Shown: positions 1 to 14,800, numbered from the stretch's first letter. The stretch: 64,000 bases of DNA from Whitmania pigra (GCA_021613335.1 JAJTWR010000239.1:442501-506500), one strand, 5' to 3'. Notes: generated by a model not told the origin, from the sequence alone. Numbers and translations are program-made.

Positions 1-2207
1 TATCACCTACAGTGTATATTTATACACATTTTATTTATATTCATTTATACACATTTTATTTACACTTAATTTATTTATTACCCATTTTATTTTATTTATA
101 CCCATTATATATATATATTGAATTTATACTCATGACATTCCTTCATACTGGATTTCTTAGCAGACATTTCAGCGTTTAGCGCCAAAGGCTGTCATAGAAC
201 TACAGCAGAAGTTCTGGCACCAAACCAAAGTACCAGCGTCCGACATGAGCGTTGGGGCCTCAACTTTAATGTGACCTCATCTGCTCCAAGCGGGTGATTA
301 ATTGTTCCAAAACACGAACAATCGAAACATCCATTGTTTTCTCAAAGCGAATGTCATTTCAAATTTGTGGTCGGCAAAAATTCCAACTTATCCAGCCGAG
401 CGATAATACGAGAGGTTACCAGCGAAACCCTATTGAGGTCACGCGACATCACGTGATTGACGAACCTCCTGCTAGGAACCTCAAATATCGTCGGAGGAAA
501 CACAAGAAATTAACATTTAATGGGAGCATAATTTTTTAAGTAAAATATTCAACTCCATTTTAAAATCGCTGATTCCAACTCATTTTTCAATTTTAATCAA
601 TTTATCATTTAATCCTCATTTATTCAAGATTTAAGAGTTATTATGTTGCAAAATGATACATAATACAACAAAAGTGCACAAGAGATAGAAAGGGACCTGA
701 AAGCCTCCATGGCGGACAGCATCTCAATCAGTCAATCAATCAACCAATCAATCAATTATTTCCATAGGAAGGAATACGTGTCTTCAATCACATCTCTCGA
801 CTCAGCGACATTTGTCATGTTTAACTCAGAAATATTACAGCCTCGTCTTCGATTCCTGGTATTTCCAGCAGCATTGTGAACTTAATGAGTCTTGAGATAA
901 AAAATTCTTCTTCAGAGAATAAGAAGTTGGTTTGTGAAGAGCAATTAAGAATAATGAGGAGACACTTTGAGACGTGTTTCAACGTCCAAGACATTTATTT
1001 CTTCATATTCTGATGACAGAGATAAATTAGTGAATGAAATTGCAACAAGTCAGCTGATACTAATTAGGATGAAATGAGGCAAAGGCAGTGGCGAGAGTCA
1101 GCTAATGGTCTCGAGGATGTTGATGATTTAGTATTATTAAAAATCTTATTGCTCATTGATATCATCAATATCATTATAAATCTTGGTGCCAAATCTTGGT
1201 AATGTCGCCAATCATCCTGCTAATAACATCATTAGCGCACACCGATTGAAGTCATTACATAACTTAGCTAGTGACGTCTACGTGATGAACGAATAGGTGG
1301 ACGGATGGGTGAATCGATGATCGAGTGAAGGGATGATGCATGCGACATCACGGTTTATATTTAGCATCGCCCTTTTGAATGATGTTTTGAAGCTTACGAG
1401 TTTGAAAACATCTCACCGAAACTTGTATTTTCATAATATTGCGTACGTCAGGGGTTATGAAAGAATTTGTTTATGTTTTGATGTCACTACCACCACGAAC
1501 AATATTTCTTCAATAAGCATTCATTCCTTCAGTAGAAAATGCTCATACTGCCAACTGTCACGTTAATTGACAGTTGCAAATCTTTTAAAAGAAACGCGAT
1601 ATTTAGATTCATCAGGATTATTAAATGAGAACTTCGTCGTTATACTAAAAAATGAAATCTACTGGCATTTTTCTCCGAATGAAGTTCATTGTTTTCATTG
1701 TTGCTTCGTAAATTAAACATTAATAAAACTATCCAGACCATAAAAATGCCCGTCACAATTATTTGTATTGTGAGTAATTATTTAGCAAACTCGACTAGCA
1801 GCAATTGATCGCAAGAATATGTGACGACGCTTTTGTGAATCTCAGATTTTGACAGTTTTTCAGAAAAATATTTTTAACCAAATAAAATAAAATTGTACAA
1901 AATAACTATTTAAATCTGTTTCGACATCAAAATTTAATAATGTGCTTTTTAAATTGTTAAATTTAGAAGAAGAAACTGTCGATCACGAGTTTTAAAACCC
2001 GCCCATTTAAAAACCTCGAGCTACGATTGGCTGAAAGTGTCTTGTATGTTTGAGTCTCTTTAATGGCAGCGGCCTAAAGTTAGCAGACGCCTCGTGGGTT
2101 TTGTGCAGTTGACGAGAAGTCGGTGGTGATGAGGTTTTGTTGAGTTACGGACGATGTTGAGAGTGGAGTTGTAGGATTTTCATGCATATTTTAAAACTTT
2201 TTCAAAC
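1..2207. other. Intergenic region upstream of Notch
   Basis: No coding exon could be supported here on either strand. The first 130 bases are a degenerate T/A-rich repeat around TATTTATACACATTTTATT. A short AATC array lies near 720-750. Just before the Notch signal-peptide exon there is an inverted CCAAT box (ATTGG, 2026-2030) and a weak TATA-like stretch near 2004-2013. These could belong to a Notch promoter, but this is inference from position and short motifs only. Confidence 0.4.
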
Positions 2208-2280
2208 ATGGATATTCGGCTCATATTGATCGATTTTATGATTGTTTTGTTTGTGATGTTCTCCTGCATCGAAGCTGAAG
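2208..2280 (+). CDS. Tentative signal-peptide exon of the Notch-like gene
   Basis: An ATG at 2208 opens a frame of 24 codons that reads as a typical secretory signal: a short start with one Arg, a hydrophobic core (LILIDFMIVLFVMF), then a small-residue end (CIEAE). A GT follows directly at 2281, leaving phase 1. This is what the first coding exon of Notch should look like, and it is the only good candidate upstream on this strand. It cannot be joined directly to the next recognised exon at 8467, which needs an incoming phase of 2. At least one exon with the first part of EGF 1 is therefore missing between them, and I did not find it. The assignment rests on position, character and the lack of another candidate. 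Confidence 0.45.
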
Positions 2281-5200
2281 GTTAGCTGGGTTTTTTTTTA
2301 ACTTTATAATTTAATCTGTATATCCAGCACGTTTTATGTGTTTACGTTCTTGATTATGATATTTTGGATTTTGCTGCTCCGAACATGTCAAGATGTCAAG
2401 ATGTTGTCGATCGATATTTTGGTGATTTGTGGCCGTGAGGTTCGAACAATGGCCAAATGAATGTTTGGTTTGGGATTGGGCTAAAGATGGTGGTTATAGA
2501 ATGAACCACCGATACAGACCTAAAAGCATATCACACTTTAGGCGCCACATTTTATTTTCATCATGCTTCTGATGACAGAATGGTTTATGTTGTATTTGGT
2601 TTGTCATATTTGTTGCTTCTGTATTTAATTACATTTGTGATTACACAGAATGATGATTGTTTTATTTAGTTTATTCACAAACGTTTAAACATTTATTTTA
2701 ACATCCAGCACAGTCGTAGTTCCAACTTTCAAATGACTGACGAGAACGTGGTATTTATTGATACTTAGCATTGTATTTATTGCACCAACGAGCCCACAAT
2801 GTACAAAAATTAATCTGACGTACCCAGGGTATGTATCATATTTCCATGTTGTTGACTCAGGCATTTCAATGTTGTTTATGAATTGCTTATGCCAATAGTG
2901 ATGAGTGTTTTTTTTATTGCTGTTTTTTTTATAAATTACAAATAGATAAATTTAACAAATTAGCATCCACTTTTTGAACTAGAAGAATTTAAACGAAAGA
3001 GTCATGATCCACAAGCTATATAATAACTAATGCATGAATTAATGTCAACAAATAGAATAGAATAATTGTTGAGATGATTAACAGTCATCATCATTGCCGT
3101 CCTGCTGTGGTAATTGGCCTGCTGGTCATGATGAAATTGATCAACATGATGCTCATCACTCTTGTAATTTATTTCAGGATTAATGATGGAACTAAGTACT
3201 CTGACTATTAGTTTTTATTGTTTATAATTCAAGTGCTTTATTACTTTTAGTTGGAAGTTAATGTTTATTCATTGTGTTTGTTTTGGAGTTTAAGTTTTAT
3301 TTTTTTTTTTTTTTAGATTTTTATTGTTATATAAGCAGAAGTCCAAACTTTGAAGACGCATACATTTGTTAGACTATGTCAGTTTGTCGATGACTCATTA
3401 GGGTTGTGAAGCTGTCTGTAACATCTTTGTCTTAAAAAGTTTTCTACTATGGAAAGAATGTGTAGGAGCGAGTCTTAAGCTGACTGAGCACAAATAGCTC
3501 CTCGAGTGTGCGTGTTATATGAATAAATATGATGCTATCTCTTTTTAAGTTTAACTTACTTGTATGCATTAATTATGACCACAAGTCTGCTTCTAATTAA
3601 GCAAGTTGCCATTTTTCTCCAAGAGCCATCACAGTCACTGGTACCAATTATGGATATTGTGTCGTTAAACCGCGTCGTGGGTTCGCGAGGATGAGCGAGT
3701 GTTTGACGAGAGTTCACTACATTTCGTCGCTTCCTAATAGAATTAAACATTTCATTCTCCATAATTAAGCTTTTAGCCGGATATATTGAGGTAATTGGCC
3801 GACTAAAAACCGACTAAGAAAACTGATTAAGTTTAAAAACTATTAAGGAAAAAATTATCCGGGACTTTTAAATTTTTGGCTTCTTATAATTAGGCTCTTG
3901 CCCGAGCAAATTAAGCAATTAATAAAAAGATCTCGTATCTCTCATCTCAACGGGAACGAAGAAGGAGAAAAATATTAGTTTCTGAGAGGGTTTCGACTGG
4001 CTTCAAAGCTGGCGATACTCAGCCTCTTGTGACTGTTGGACGGTGGTTTTAAGGGACATGAGACACGATGATTGGACGCACAGCCACGATTAATTATCTC
4101 CGCTTTCGTGTGTTTCTTATTTTCTGCCTGCCTCACTTCCACCCGGTGATGGCGCTCACTTTAATGTATATTTATTTTTTTTAAAGTTCATTTACTTAAA
4201 AAAAAAAGAAGAAGAAGAAGAAGAGAGAACGGAGATGCGTGTTGTTGCACGTAGAGAGATTTATAAAGTTTTGAGACGTTCATCATAACGACTGAAACAA
4301 CCTGCTCCTGATAAGAAAGTTTCCAGTGATGAAATGAGAGCGATAATGCGTTCCTCCTTTTATCGCCTGTAATCTTCTTAGTTCCAATAAAAACAAGCAG
4401 CCTTGCTGCTAACCTGCTTGCAAACGTTTACAGAAGATTTACATTGTAAATGCAAGACATTTCAATGTGTATAAGGCTAAACGTAATCGTGCATTGCGTA
4501 ATCGTTTCCATAATTGCAATGGTTGCCTGCCACCCAGTTTATAGATCGTCATCTTCTAGATAAGTTGATGAGAACAGAATCATTGATTTACTATCTTGTT
4601 AAGAAACTTAGTTGAAAACTCGATAACGATTTAATTGTGCCACATTCAATTTTGCGATGATTCAGCCGTGCAGGATTATACCTTGTTTCATTTTTTAGTA
4701 GACCTTTGTGCAATTGGTAATTATCGTGCGCGATTAGGTGACGATTATTTTCTGTCAGGCTGGCCACTTCTTGGGAACTCTTAATCTTGGAAGAAATTTA
4801 TTTCATAAATTACATTTTCCTCCATATTGATGCAATCTATTTTAGATTTATCTTTCAAAGTAGCAGAGTCGAACCTACTTATCACAAAAAACGAGCCAAT
4901 CAGATGCAATTATTTAATTTATAGGACCGATAAGAATGAAATGTTCCACCGTATTTTTCAGAAACAAAGAATGCTTTGCCCCAGGCATTTGGTCGGCCTG
5001 GGCCGGGGTTGCGTATGGTGACCATCTTTCTCGCTTTGTAGTGTCATAAGTCGTTTGAACTTTATAGTTTCAATAAATCTCATCGGGTCAATTAGTTTTG
5101 AACGCCTTTCTCATGTGGGGCAACCTCGTGCGTTTGTTGGCGGTAAACACGTTGCAATGGATTGGATGTCTTAGTCTACTGTGGATCGTCAATTGCGAGT

Positions 5201-8200
5201 TATTTAATATTTCTACAATTCTCGTTCACACCCGTTGATAAGCGACACTCCTTCGGTCTATGAAAAGCATGCCATCGCAAAACTTTAATTTTGGACACAC
5301 TCTTCTTCTTAGGAAGTAACATTTGCATAATTTCTCGCTCATTTTGAATATCCGAAAAGAGGTGGCGCAGAAAATGATCGAAGGTCATTATTATTCAGAA
5401 TCTCCGGTCTGCTGTCAACATAACATTTCTTCTAGCAGAGGCTTATTAAACTCAATTACCTCAGTCATTTCAAATCACCCACATGCCATGTCGTCTATGT
5501 CTGCTTTCTGACCTAAAGTCAGTGCTTTGTGTGCATTCTGAAATGAATCGAAATGTTATTTTTGCTTCCTCTTGGCTCCCTGTATATTGTTTTTATTCCT
5601 ACGATGTGCTACGTTGAAGGTGATAAATATAATTGGAAGCGCAATTTAATAATCAATTTAATAATTGCCAAATGATACTTACGAGTTTAATTATTCAATT
5701 TGTTACGATATCTGGTGCTAATGTAATTAGTTATAATAAGAATCTCATTTGAATGGATTCTACTTGTTTGCATTATAAAAATTATGATAATTCAATTACA
5801 ATTATTCATTCTTAAAAGGTTGCACCGTGTCATCGTGCAAAAGTCAGACCTGTATACAAGATGGAAGAGGATCTTCATTCTGCAAGTGAGACATTTTATT
5901 CATTTTCGCGCTCATCGTCGTCGTCATCGTCATCGTCATCATCATCATCTCGGTACGAACATGACTTGACCTTGTTGGCGAAGGAGATGATAATGGGCTG
6001 CGCCGAGCCCAGCGTCATCATCGCCGTCGACAGACGTTGGAATGGCAGAATAATGAAAGAATTGTGTTTTCTCGTTTTTAAATTCCTGAAGCAACTTCAC
6101 CTTATCTCTACGACATTTTCGACTATACATTGAATCTTTGCTTGACATTCGAACGTGTACAAGTTTCAAAACATGCTCCTTCTATAACGCTACTCCAGTC
6201 CGCTGTCATTCTCACGAGTTGAGTTATCTCTTTGTAGCGTGCCTCATCCGGCGCTGTATGCTTGTTTAATTGTTCATATCACTGGATAGGAGCGCGTTGC
6301 TGTTTTCAATTATTGTCTTATCTTTGTGATCTTTTTTGGCTAGGATAAATATGTTTTCTAGTAATCTTTTGCGTAACGTCTGCTTTTAAGAGATAATCTA
6401 TTGCTCGGAATTATGATCATCTTTTCGTCACTGAGACCAACAAGTGGAATCCGAATGTCGATTACTGCTGTCTGTTTCAAAAGTTCAGTTAGATGTAATA
6501 AATTAAACTCAAAAAGTTTGCCGAATCTTTTACTTCATTATGCTCTTACACAGCGTGAAATTGTGATGAATTGAGAGGTTTTTGAGTTCATTTAGGGGAT
6601 AAGAATTGGAATAAAGCAATTTATTTTGTTCTTATTGAATTATTAATGGTTTTTTTTTAAATTATTAATACTAATACTCTAGCCTCGTTGTAATGTCTCT
6701 TTATCGACTCTAACATTGTCTACGATGAGAAAGTGAACAAATATTCCTGGATTAATAGTTCAGAATCACCTATTCAATCATCCTCATTTTGACTCATTAC
6801 TCTTGTTTGATATTCTACTCGAGCACGTCGTCGCCTTGATCATTTTCATCGGGTTCTCACAAGTTTCAGAGAGTAAATCCCCTTGTAGTCAATGAAAGTC
6901 TGGAGACCTTGGAGCTTGCATTTCTTTGGGTAATTAGCCAAATCTGTCCTCTTTTCCTTCGGGTTGGCGTGCACTTTGCCTGCACTCGTTTCTCATACTC
7001 TGCACCGAACTTAATATTTGTTTTCAGTAACCTCGAGTAATGTTGTGCTGCACAAGATGACAGGATGTTTGCATCATCATTTTGATCCCTGCTGCACTCA
7101 GAGTTTCTATGGTTTTTTTTTCTAGTGTGTCTGGTTAACATTTCCTTTCATTTCAGTTCAAATGGTGAAGTGACAGTGAGAATCACGCCCTGGAAGGCTC
7201 GAAGTTTACACAAACAAAATATAAGCCAGACGAATTTAGCATTTAAATGCATTTTATGATTTTCATTTTGTTGCAAACCTATTCAACGATACGCTTATAT
7301 TCAATATCAAAGTTCTCTTTGCAAGTTTGCTTAATCTGTAAGTATAGCTTGACATATCAAATTCACAAGAGCTTGGATGTCTCAGAATTGCACATTCAGA
7401 AGCATTTTTTTTAGAGATCTAAAAATGTCTTTTATTACTTGCCTTTACTGATCCAGATCGTTAATAAGGCACTTTGAATGAACTTTCACTGAACTGTAAA
7501 TGGAACTTAAATGATGCACTCATGTTGTTTTTAATTTTCATTTGTAAGTCTTAATCGTTAAATGCGTCCTGTAAAATATTGACCAGATGAAAAACGTTTA
7601 GTAACGACTAAAAGTTATTCATTATCCCAATTATCTGTTGATAATTCAATGTCTGCTGAATGCTATTTCAGCCGTTGACAATACCAAGCTTTTAATGGAG
7701 GTGATTAATTCTACATTTCTCATCTTGAGGAAATGTGCAACAATTTAGAGTCATAGATGAGTCTTAATTGCTGCTACTCATGGCAAACGCTTCAACCCTT
7801 AAACACTGCTCTTGATATCAAGAAAAGTAATTTTCCAATTTAGAAAATGTTTGCCTAACCCAGCACGTTAAATTCATTAATAGGTACTCTTTTCAAGAGG
7901 CAGATTTTTTGTTTGAAGCCGTAAAATGTTACGAGAGTTTGTTTGAAAACAAAAAAATAGCACTTTGTTACCTTTGAATTCATTGTTTCCAGCTTGTAGA
8001 GTTGAAATAGAGTTATATATAGAGTTAAGAATAGTGGAATCACGAGAGTGTTTTGAATAAAATGGTTTAAGAATATGTTATAAAACTCGTTGGCTTCATG
8101 CTAATGAGATTCTAAATCATGTTTCACTGGAAATGAAGCTGTAAAATGTTATGAGAGTTTGTGGGAGCCATTTTGCTTTTAACATGCTTCCAACTGTTTT

Positions 8201-8466
8201 ACGTTTCTTTGTTATTAGCATTTACGTTCACATTGTAAATAATAAATCATTTCTCAAAATTATTGTTTCTCTGTTACAATTATCCCTTTTACCAGTCAAA
8301 AATATGTTTGGTCAACTGATAAAGATTGGTTCTTGTGTTATCAACATTCATTTGGTTGTATTAATAGTTTCTTAGTGACCATTTTATGTGCTGATCTCAT
8401 TTATTTCAGTTTCTAAAATTAGCAAATTACTATAATTGAAGCGTGGAATTATTAATTTGTCACCAG

Positions 8467-8781
8467 TAACTGCACCAATGGAAAAGTAGGATTGAAGTGC
8501 AACATTGACAACCCATGTATTGGAAATGATCACTGTGCCATCAAAAACTGCATTGTCCTACTTAGGGAAGGAGGTAAGTTGGACATGCATTTTATGGACA
8601 TTCAATGAACTTCAAAATAGATGATGATGATGATGATGATGATGATGACGATGACGATGACGATGACGATGGAGATGGCGATAGCGATGATGATGATAGT
8701 GATATTGATACAATTTTTATAGTTGTAGAAATAGTTGTAGTTGGACATGCATTTTAAGGACATTTAACGACTTTCAAAATA

Positions 8782-8818
<37 letters not shown>

Positions 8819-11800
8819 ATGGTGATAGATGATGATGGAGATGGTGATAGATGATGATGATAAAGATAGTGATATTGATAGAGTTTTTACGATTGTAGAA
8901 ACCGTCAGCAGCGTATGCCTCGCTTCATGTGAGGGTCAGTCATGTTCTGATCCATGTGAAAGTCAACCATGTCATAACAACGGCTTGTGTGTCCCTAATG
9001 GAGATGGGACTTTCAACTGTATATGTCCAAATCAATGGAACGGTATGTCCATTAAGTTTAAAATAATTTTTTTTTTTGATCAGTAAATCAATTGATCAAC
9101 CTCTTGCTAGTGGTTTCCTGAATCCTTAAACACTTTAATCACATTGATAACAATTTATTGTGTTTGGTGTTGTATAAATATGTAATTTAACCATTTTGTT
9201 GGTGTTCGCTGCATCCACAACGAAATTATTAATAATACGACCTAGGAAATCAAATTAGTCAAATCTCCAATTCACCATTGGTGTAAGTATGGCTTGAAGT
9301 TTCAATTAAGTAAATAAACAAAGTCCTTATTAAAAATAGTGTTTCCCTTAACAATGTTGTTTTGTATTAGTTTTCATCAGTGAGTTGTTTACATCTGGCG
9401 CTCTTTTGTCACGACGTTTATTTGTTATAAAGATGAATTGATGATGTTTTTATTGCTTTGTGATGTGTTCTAGAGCTGACATTTGTGGTTTTGTCCAGGA
9501 CCTCAATGTGAGGACGATGTTGATGAATGTCAGAGCAACCCCTGCAAGAATTCAGGGACTTGTAACAACAGCCGAGGTACATTCATCTGCCTGTGCATGG
9601 CAGGATTCAATGGGAGCCTCTGCGAGATAAACATCGACGATTGCCAAGGACATGCATGCATGAATAACGGGACCTGCGAGGATCTAGTGGGTTCTTATAG
9701 GTGTCAGTGTCCCACTGGAAAAGCAGGTGGGTGTCGGCAGCTGTTTTCTTAACCGGTTCCTGTTCAGCACCGTTATTCCTTAATTTAATTCCACTGCAAG
9801 CTAAAATAGTGACATTTTCTACGTTGGCCCTAGGTGCGTGCACTGGCTTGGGCAGTGGCGCAACTAGGGGGGGGCAGGGGGGGGCGCAAGCCCCCCCAGG
9901 CCTAATAGGAGAGACCCTGCAATTTTTCCAAATCCGATCAGTTTTTTTTGGTGGGGGGGGGGGGTAAGGGGATTTAACTGGTTTGAAACTTTGAGACAGA
10001 AGATAGTCAAACTCATTAATAAATTATTAAAGATACAAAATAAGACTGTAGACAGAAGATAGTCAAACTCATAATAATAATAATCTGTTCTATTTTTAAT
10101 TCTTTATTAATTATAATTGGTAGTTTTGATTTAAACAGTTTCAAAAATTTTTTGAAACAGAAGATAGTCAAGCTCATTAATAAATTATTAAAGATACAAA
10201 AAAAGACTGCAGACTTATAAATAAAAACTTATAATAATTATCAGTTCTATCTTTAATTCTTTATTAATTAAAATTAGTAGTATTGATTTGAACAGTTTCA
10301 AAAATTTTTCGACTGCGTCGGGCTTTTCTAAACTTGAGCCCCCCCCAGCATTTTTCGCTGGTTGCGCCCCTGGGCTTGGGCAAGTATCATTAGTGGTTGA
10401 TGAAGCAGTTACTTGGCTTTGTGCCTGCCTAGTCGATAAAAATCAAGGCAGCTTTTGAAACAAACAGCTACAAAAACTACTCGCTGAAATTATGAAAATT
10501 AATGGCAACCATCAAAGCGCTGGTGCTTGATTCTGGGTTCTTTCATCATAATCCTACACATTTTATGGCTTGTTTATTTGCCAATGAAGTTGGCTTTCTT
10601 CATGATTGCACGTTGCAATTTGTTTTCTAGGACTTCGGTGCCAAGTGGACGACCCATGCCTGTCCAATCCGTGCAAATACAAATCGCATTGCAGTGTTCT
10701 TTCGTCAGGAAATTATTCCTGCAACTGCCGAGATGGATATACGGGAATACATTGCGATGAAGACATTGACGAGTGCGCCCAGGGTCAGTTTAAGGTTCCT
10801 TTGATAATGAGCTGTATTAATTCAAGCAACTGTTTAGTTAGTTTTTAAACTTTAGTTTAGTTTAGCAATTAACGAAGCCAATGCCATTGGAAGACATTGC
10901 TTAAGTTATCTAAGTTTCCCCATCATCACTGTAGCAATAAAAGAGGAAGCCAGCTTGTTTTAATGCTATGTCACTTGCAGCAAGGGAGGCCATGACAGCT
11001 CGTGTTCGACCTCATAGTCTCACTTAAACTTAATTGAAGGAAGAAGGTACACCTTCTCCTGATTATTAATCACGATTGTTGCTCTTGGTATCTTTAAGGC
11101 TGCCTCTTTCCTCTCGCATGGCTTAATTATAGATCAAAGAACTTGCTGCTAAACACTCAGTGAATATACATTAACGTAAAGCTCATATTGTGGCAATAAA
11201 TTGTCATTTGACACGGTAATTTGTTACCAGGGATGTCACTACTGCTACTATTGTGAAACTTAGTGCATTTTACGCGATAATTTGTCGAGATGTGCCGCGT
11301 ATATTATTACAAAGTAAGCCACAAAAAAGTGCAAGGCAATAGAATGAGAATGATGAACGCTACATACAACCTCCTCCAGCCTTGAGATGCCACGATTTTC
11401 TAAATTTACGCAACGACATTCTATCCTTTTTTGTTGCTTGGATTCCTTTAAAACTATTTCACTGTCCTCAAATTGTGTTTTTATATATTGTTCTCACAAT
11501 TTGTGAAAGTTCACTAAACTGCTTGTTCAGTGTGCCTCAGCCTCGCTCTAGTTTGTATTCCTCTTACGCAATATAGCTCTTTTAAAATTCCAACTAGCTT
11601 GTTCTCTTGCGCTACATGAGAGTCATTTGCATGGAAACTCAGAGCCTCGTTCTTGTTATGAGGTCTTTCATCGTCATCATTATCATCATTGTCATTACTA
11701 TCAGCGTTGTCGTCATCCTCGTGAAGGTATGGGAATATAAGGCATAACTTTTTTAATGCCTCTCTCATCCAGCCACACTTTTGTTTCCTTTGGTGGAAAT

Positions 11801-14800
11801 TGTAAAAGATTTCATTGAGCTCCCCTAAAAGTTTTAATATTATTTGTCTTCTGGAAAAAAATACGCCCATATAGCAATGTTTTTCTGTTTTAGTCAGTTT
11901 TAAACATTACTTAAGAATTTCAATTCTGAAATTTGGTAATAATTATTGTTAAATTTAAAGCACCCAGGGAAATATGTGAGCAGGGAGGAACCTGTGTAAA
12001 CAAGATTGGATCATTCTCGTGTCTGTGTCCTTACGGCCTGACTGGGGACAGGTGCGAGGTGCCCTTGATAAAATGCCATGAAAACCTCTGCGAGAATGGA
12101 GGAACTTGTTTGAATAAGATTGGAAAATATGAATGTTTCTGTTTGCCAGGTGAGTTGACTTTGGTGGTTTTAGTGTTTTTTCTTTAATTTGTTCAAGCTC
12201 CATGAGTTTTTATTGCCTCCTCATCTTATTAGATGAAATTATTATTAAGCTAATTAATTTATACAACTTATTTAAAACTGAAATTTCTTGCTCATTTATA
12301 TGCATAAGTACATTTAGCCTGATCTTCTACATCAACAGTTTGTTATTTAGGAGAGTTCTCAGTGTAATTCAATTCTTCGCATGGCTAAGGGCAATGCTCC
12401 CCAAAATATAATTGCACTGGGAAAGTATTTATAGCACACCATATATATGTCTGGACAGGCTTTTGTAACAAGGTATGGGTTCATCAATCTTGCCTGGCTT
12501 TCTCTCTTCTTTGTATCTTTGTTTCTGTGGCACCTGTGGAATGACCTGAAGTCTGCCAACTTAACACTCTGTTTCCTTCTCATCAACTACAACTACATAA
12601 AACGAAATCTCAATTTTATGTGAGATTCTTAATGATCATTAAGCTCGTAAAATATTACAAAATATTATTTTTAATACACGATGAAAGTACGGCTTGTTTT
12701 TCATGAGTTTTTGGAGAGCTGTTGTTTTGCTTATGCAGAGCAAACATTATTATTACAACATATTACATAAATTAGTATTTTTGGGTGGCAAGCAACTGAA
12801 AGAAATTAAAGCATGTCTCCAAATTATAATCTATAAAGAGATTTGCCTCAAATAGCCCACATCATTGTTTATCATTTTTACTGATGTTATTTGTAGCTAA
12901 AACATCCTACCTTATTCTCTTATCTCTTTCAGGCAGTCAATGCTTCATGATGATTCATTCGCACGATGAGTGACAAGCTGCTTCATTTCTATCATCAGTC
13001 ACTAAAATTTTATCGATAAAACTCTTCTATGAATAGAATTAAAAACTGTTCTTTCGGATGTAATTCGAGATTAATGTTTCTTTATGTAGGGAATTTGAAA
13101 ATTTTCTACCTTTGTGATAGTTGTGAGAAGAATTGAAATATGTTTAAATAAGTTTAATGCATACATTGCAGAAGTCAATACGAATATGACCGAAAGGTAT
13201 GTTTATTGCATAGGTTTTAGTGGTGATACATGCAACGTGTCTGGAGTCTGCCAAGGAATGGACTGCAATGGAGCAGGATGTAGCTTTGTCAATGACCATT
13301 ACAAGTGCGACTGTCCTGCAAATACAACAGGTAGTTTAAAACATATTAATTTTACATCCTCATTGTCACCATCATCTATTAAAGATAATTTCTTGCCAAC
13401 TCCTCAAAATGTTTTGGAAGTTGGCACTCTTAATGTCATTGCAGTGGTCTTTCCTTTAAAATCTAATATTTCCACAAACTCTTGTTATTCTTTAAGCTAA
13501 ATGTAGAGTACCACAACCACGAACCTCATTTGCAATCCTACAGTTACACTCTGGAATGTCCGACTATTTAAACCAATTAGCTCCTTTTTTGCTATCAACT
13601 TCTTCACATTCACTTCATTGCTTCACTTCCTTAATGTTTGTCCGTAATTGCAATTAATTTGGATTGCCAATTAGGCAGAGCTGTTTTATTCATCACTTGA
13701 CTAGCCTAACACTCTAACAATAAGTAATTTGAGCAATAATTATAAATTTTTAAAATTTTTGTAAAGTTTATTATTATTATTATTGTGACCTCAGGCCACT
13801 ATTGTGAATTTGATCTGAATGGTCGCTGCTTAAAAGAATCATGCATGGAGGAGAACTGTAATAAATGCCAAAATGGAGCTAAGTGTTCGGGTAGAAATTC
13901 ATCAGTCTGCGAGTGCACACCTGGATTTTATGGTCCTATGTGCCAGTTCAGTTATTGTTCCTCCAATCCCTGTCGAAATGGTGGAACTTGCATCGCCAAC
14001 AAGAATAGCTATCGTTGCGAGTGTTTGCCTTCGTACGAAGGAGACATTTGCGAAAGGTTCTTGGATGGTTGCAGGTAGAGGTACATGTTTTTAAGCAGCG
14101 TGTAAATAGGATTTCTTTGAATGTTGATATTAATTCCAGGGATTGCTTGAATGGAGGGAGTTGCATTTCAAACTTTGGCTCGTGCATGTGCCTTCCCGGT
14201 TACTCCGGAGATTCTTGCGAAGTGCTGCCGTGCCAGTCCTCAGAATGTCTTAACGGTGGTTCCTGCCAGCCAAACTCCTCTTCGCGACTTGGATATTCAT
14301 GTCGATGCAGGGCCGGATATAGTGGAAACAACTGCGAACACTTCTCTCTTTGCGAAGCCTCTAAGCCTTGCTCCAACGGTGGAACGTGTACCGATCTTTT
14401 GGTCGGCTTTGATTGTAATTGTCCTGATCAGTGGAAGGGTAAAAACTGTTCCATTCCTGCATGTGATAAGTGCAAGTGCTGTAGGAAGTTCGGGACATGT
14501 TCTGTGAGTATTGATAGGTTTATGATTAGCCTGGAAAACTATGTTTAAATTCTTTTAACACCAGGATGCCTGCAATCTTGAGGAGTGCAAGTACATAGAT
14601 AAAGAGTGCAAAAGCTTGGAGAAGGTTGATCATCCTTTCGAAAAATGTGCTCAGGCCAGCCACTGCTCCGAGGTCTTCAAGGATGGTAAATGCGATTCAG
14701 AATGTAACACTGAAGAATGTCTCTACGATGGTTTTGATTGCAAGATCAAATCTTTGAACTGCCCTAATGAGACCTTTTGCAGGTGAAGAATCATTCTGTT

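Noticed and set aside
4420..4480. Possible missing EGF exon with residues DLHCKCKTFQC
   Set aside because: Cysteine spacing is only vaguely EGF-like and no donor gives the phase 2 needed by the exon at 8467.
5861..6169. Ser-rich frames near 5.9 kb
   Set aside because: They are due to a TCG/TCA microsatellite; no cysteine-rich EGF content fitting the missing Notch exon.
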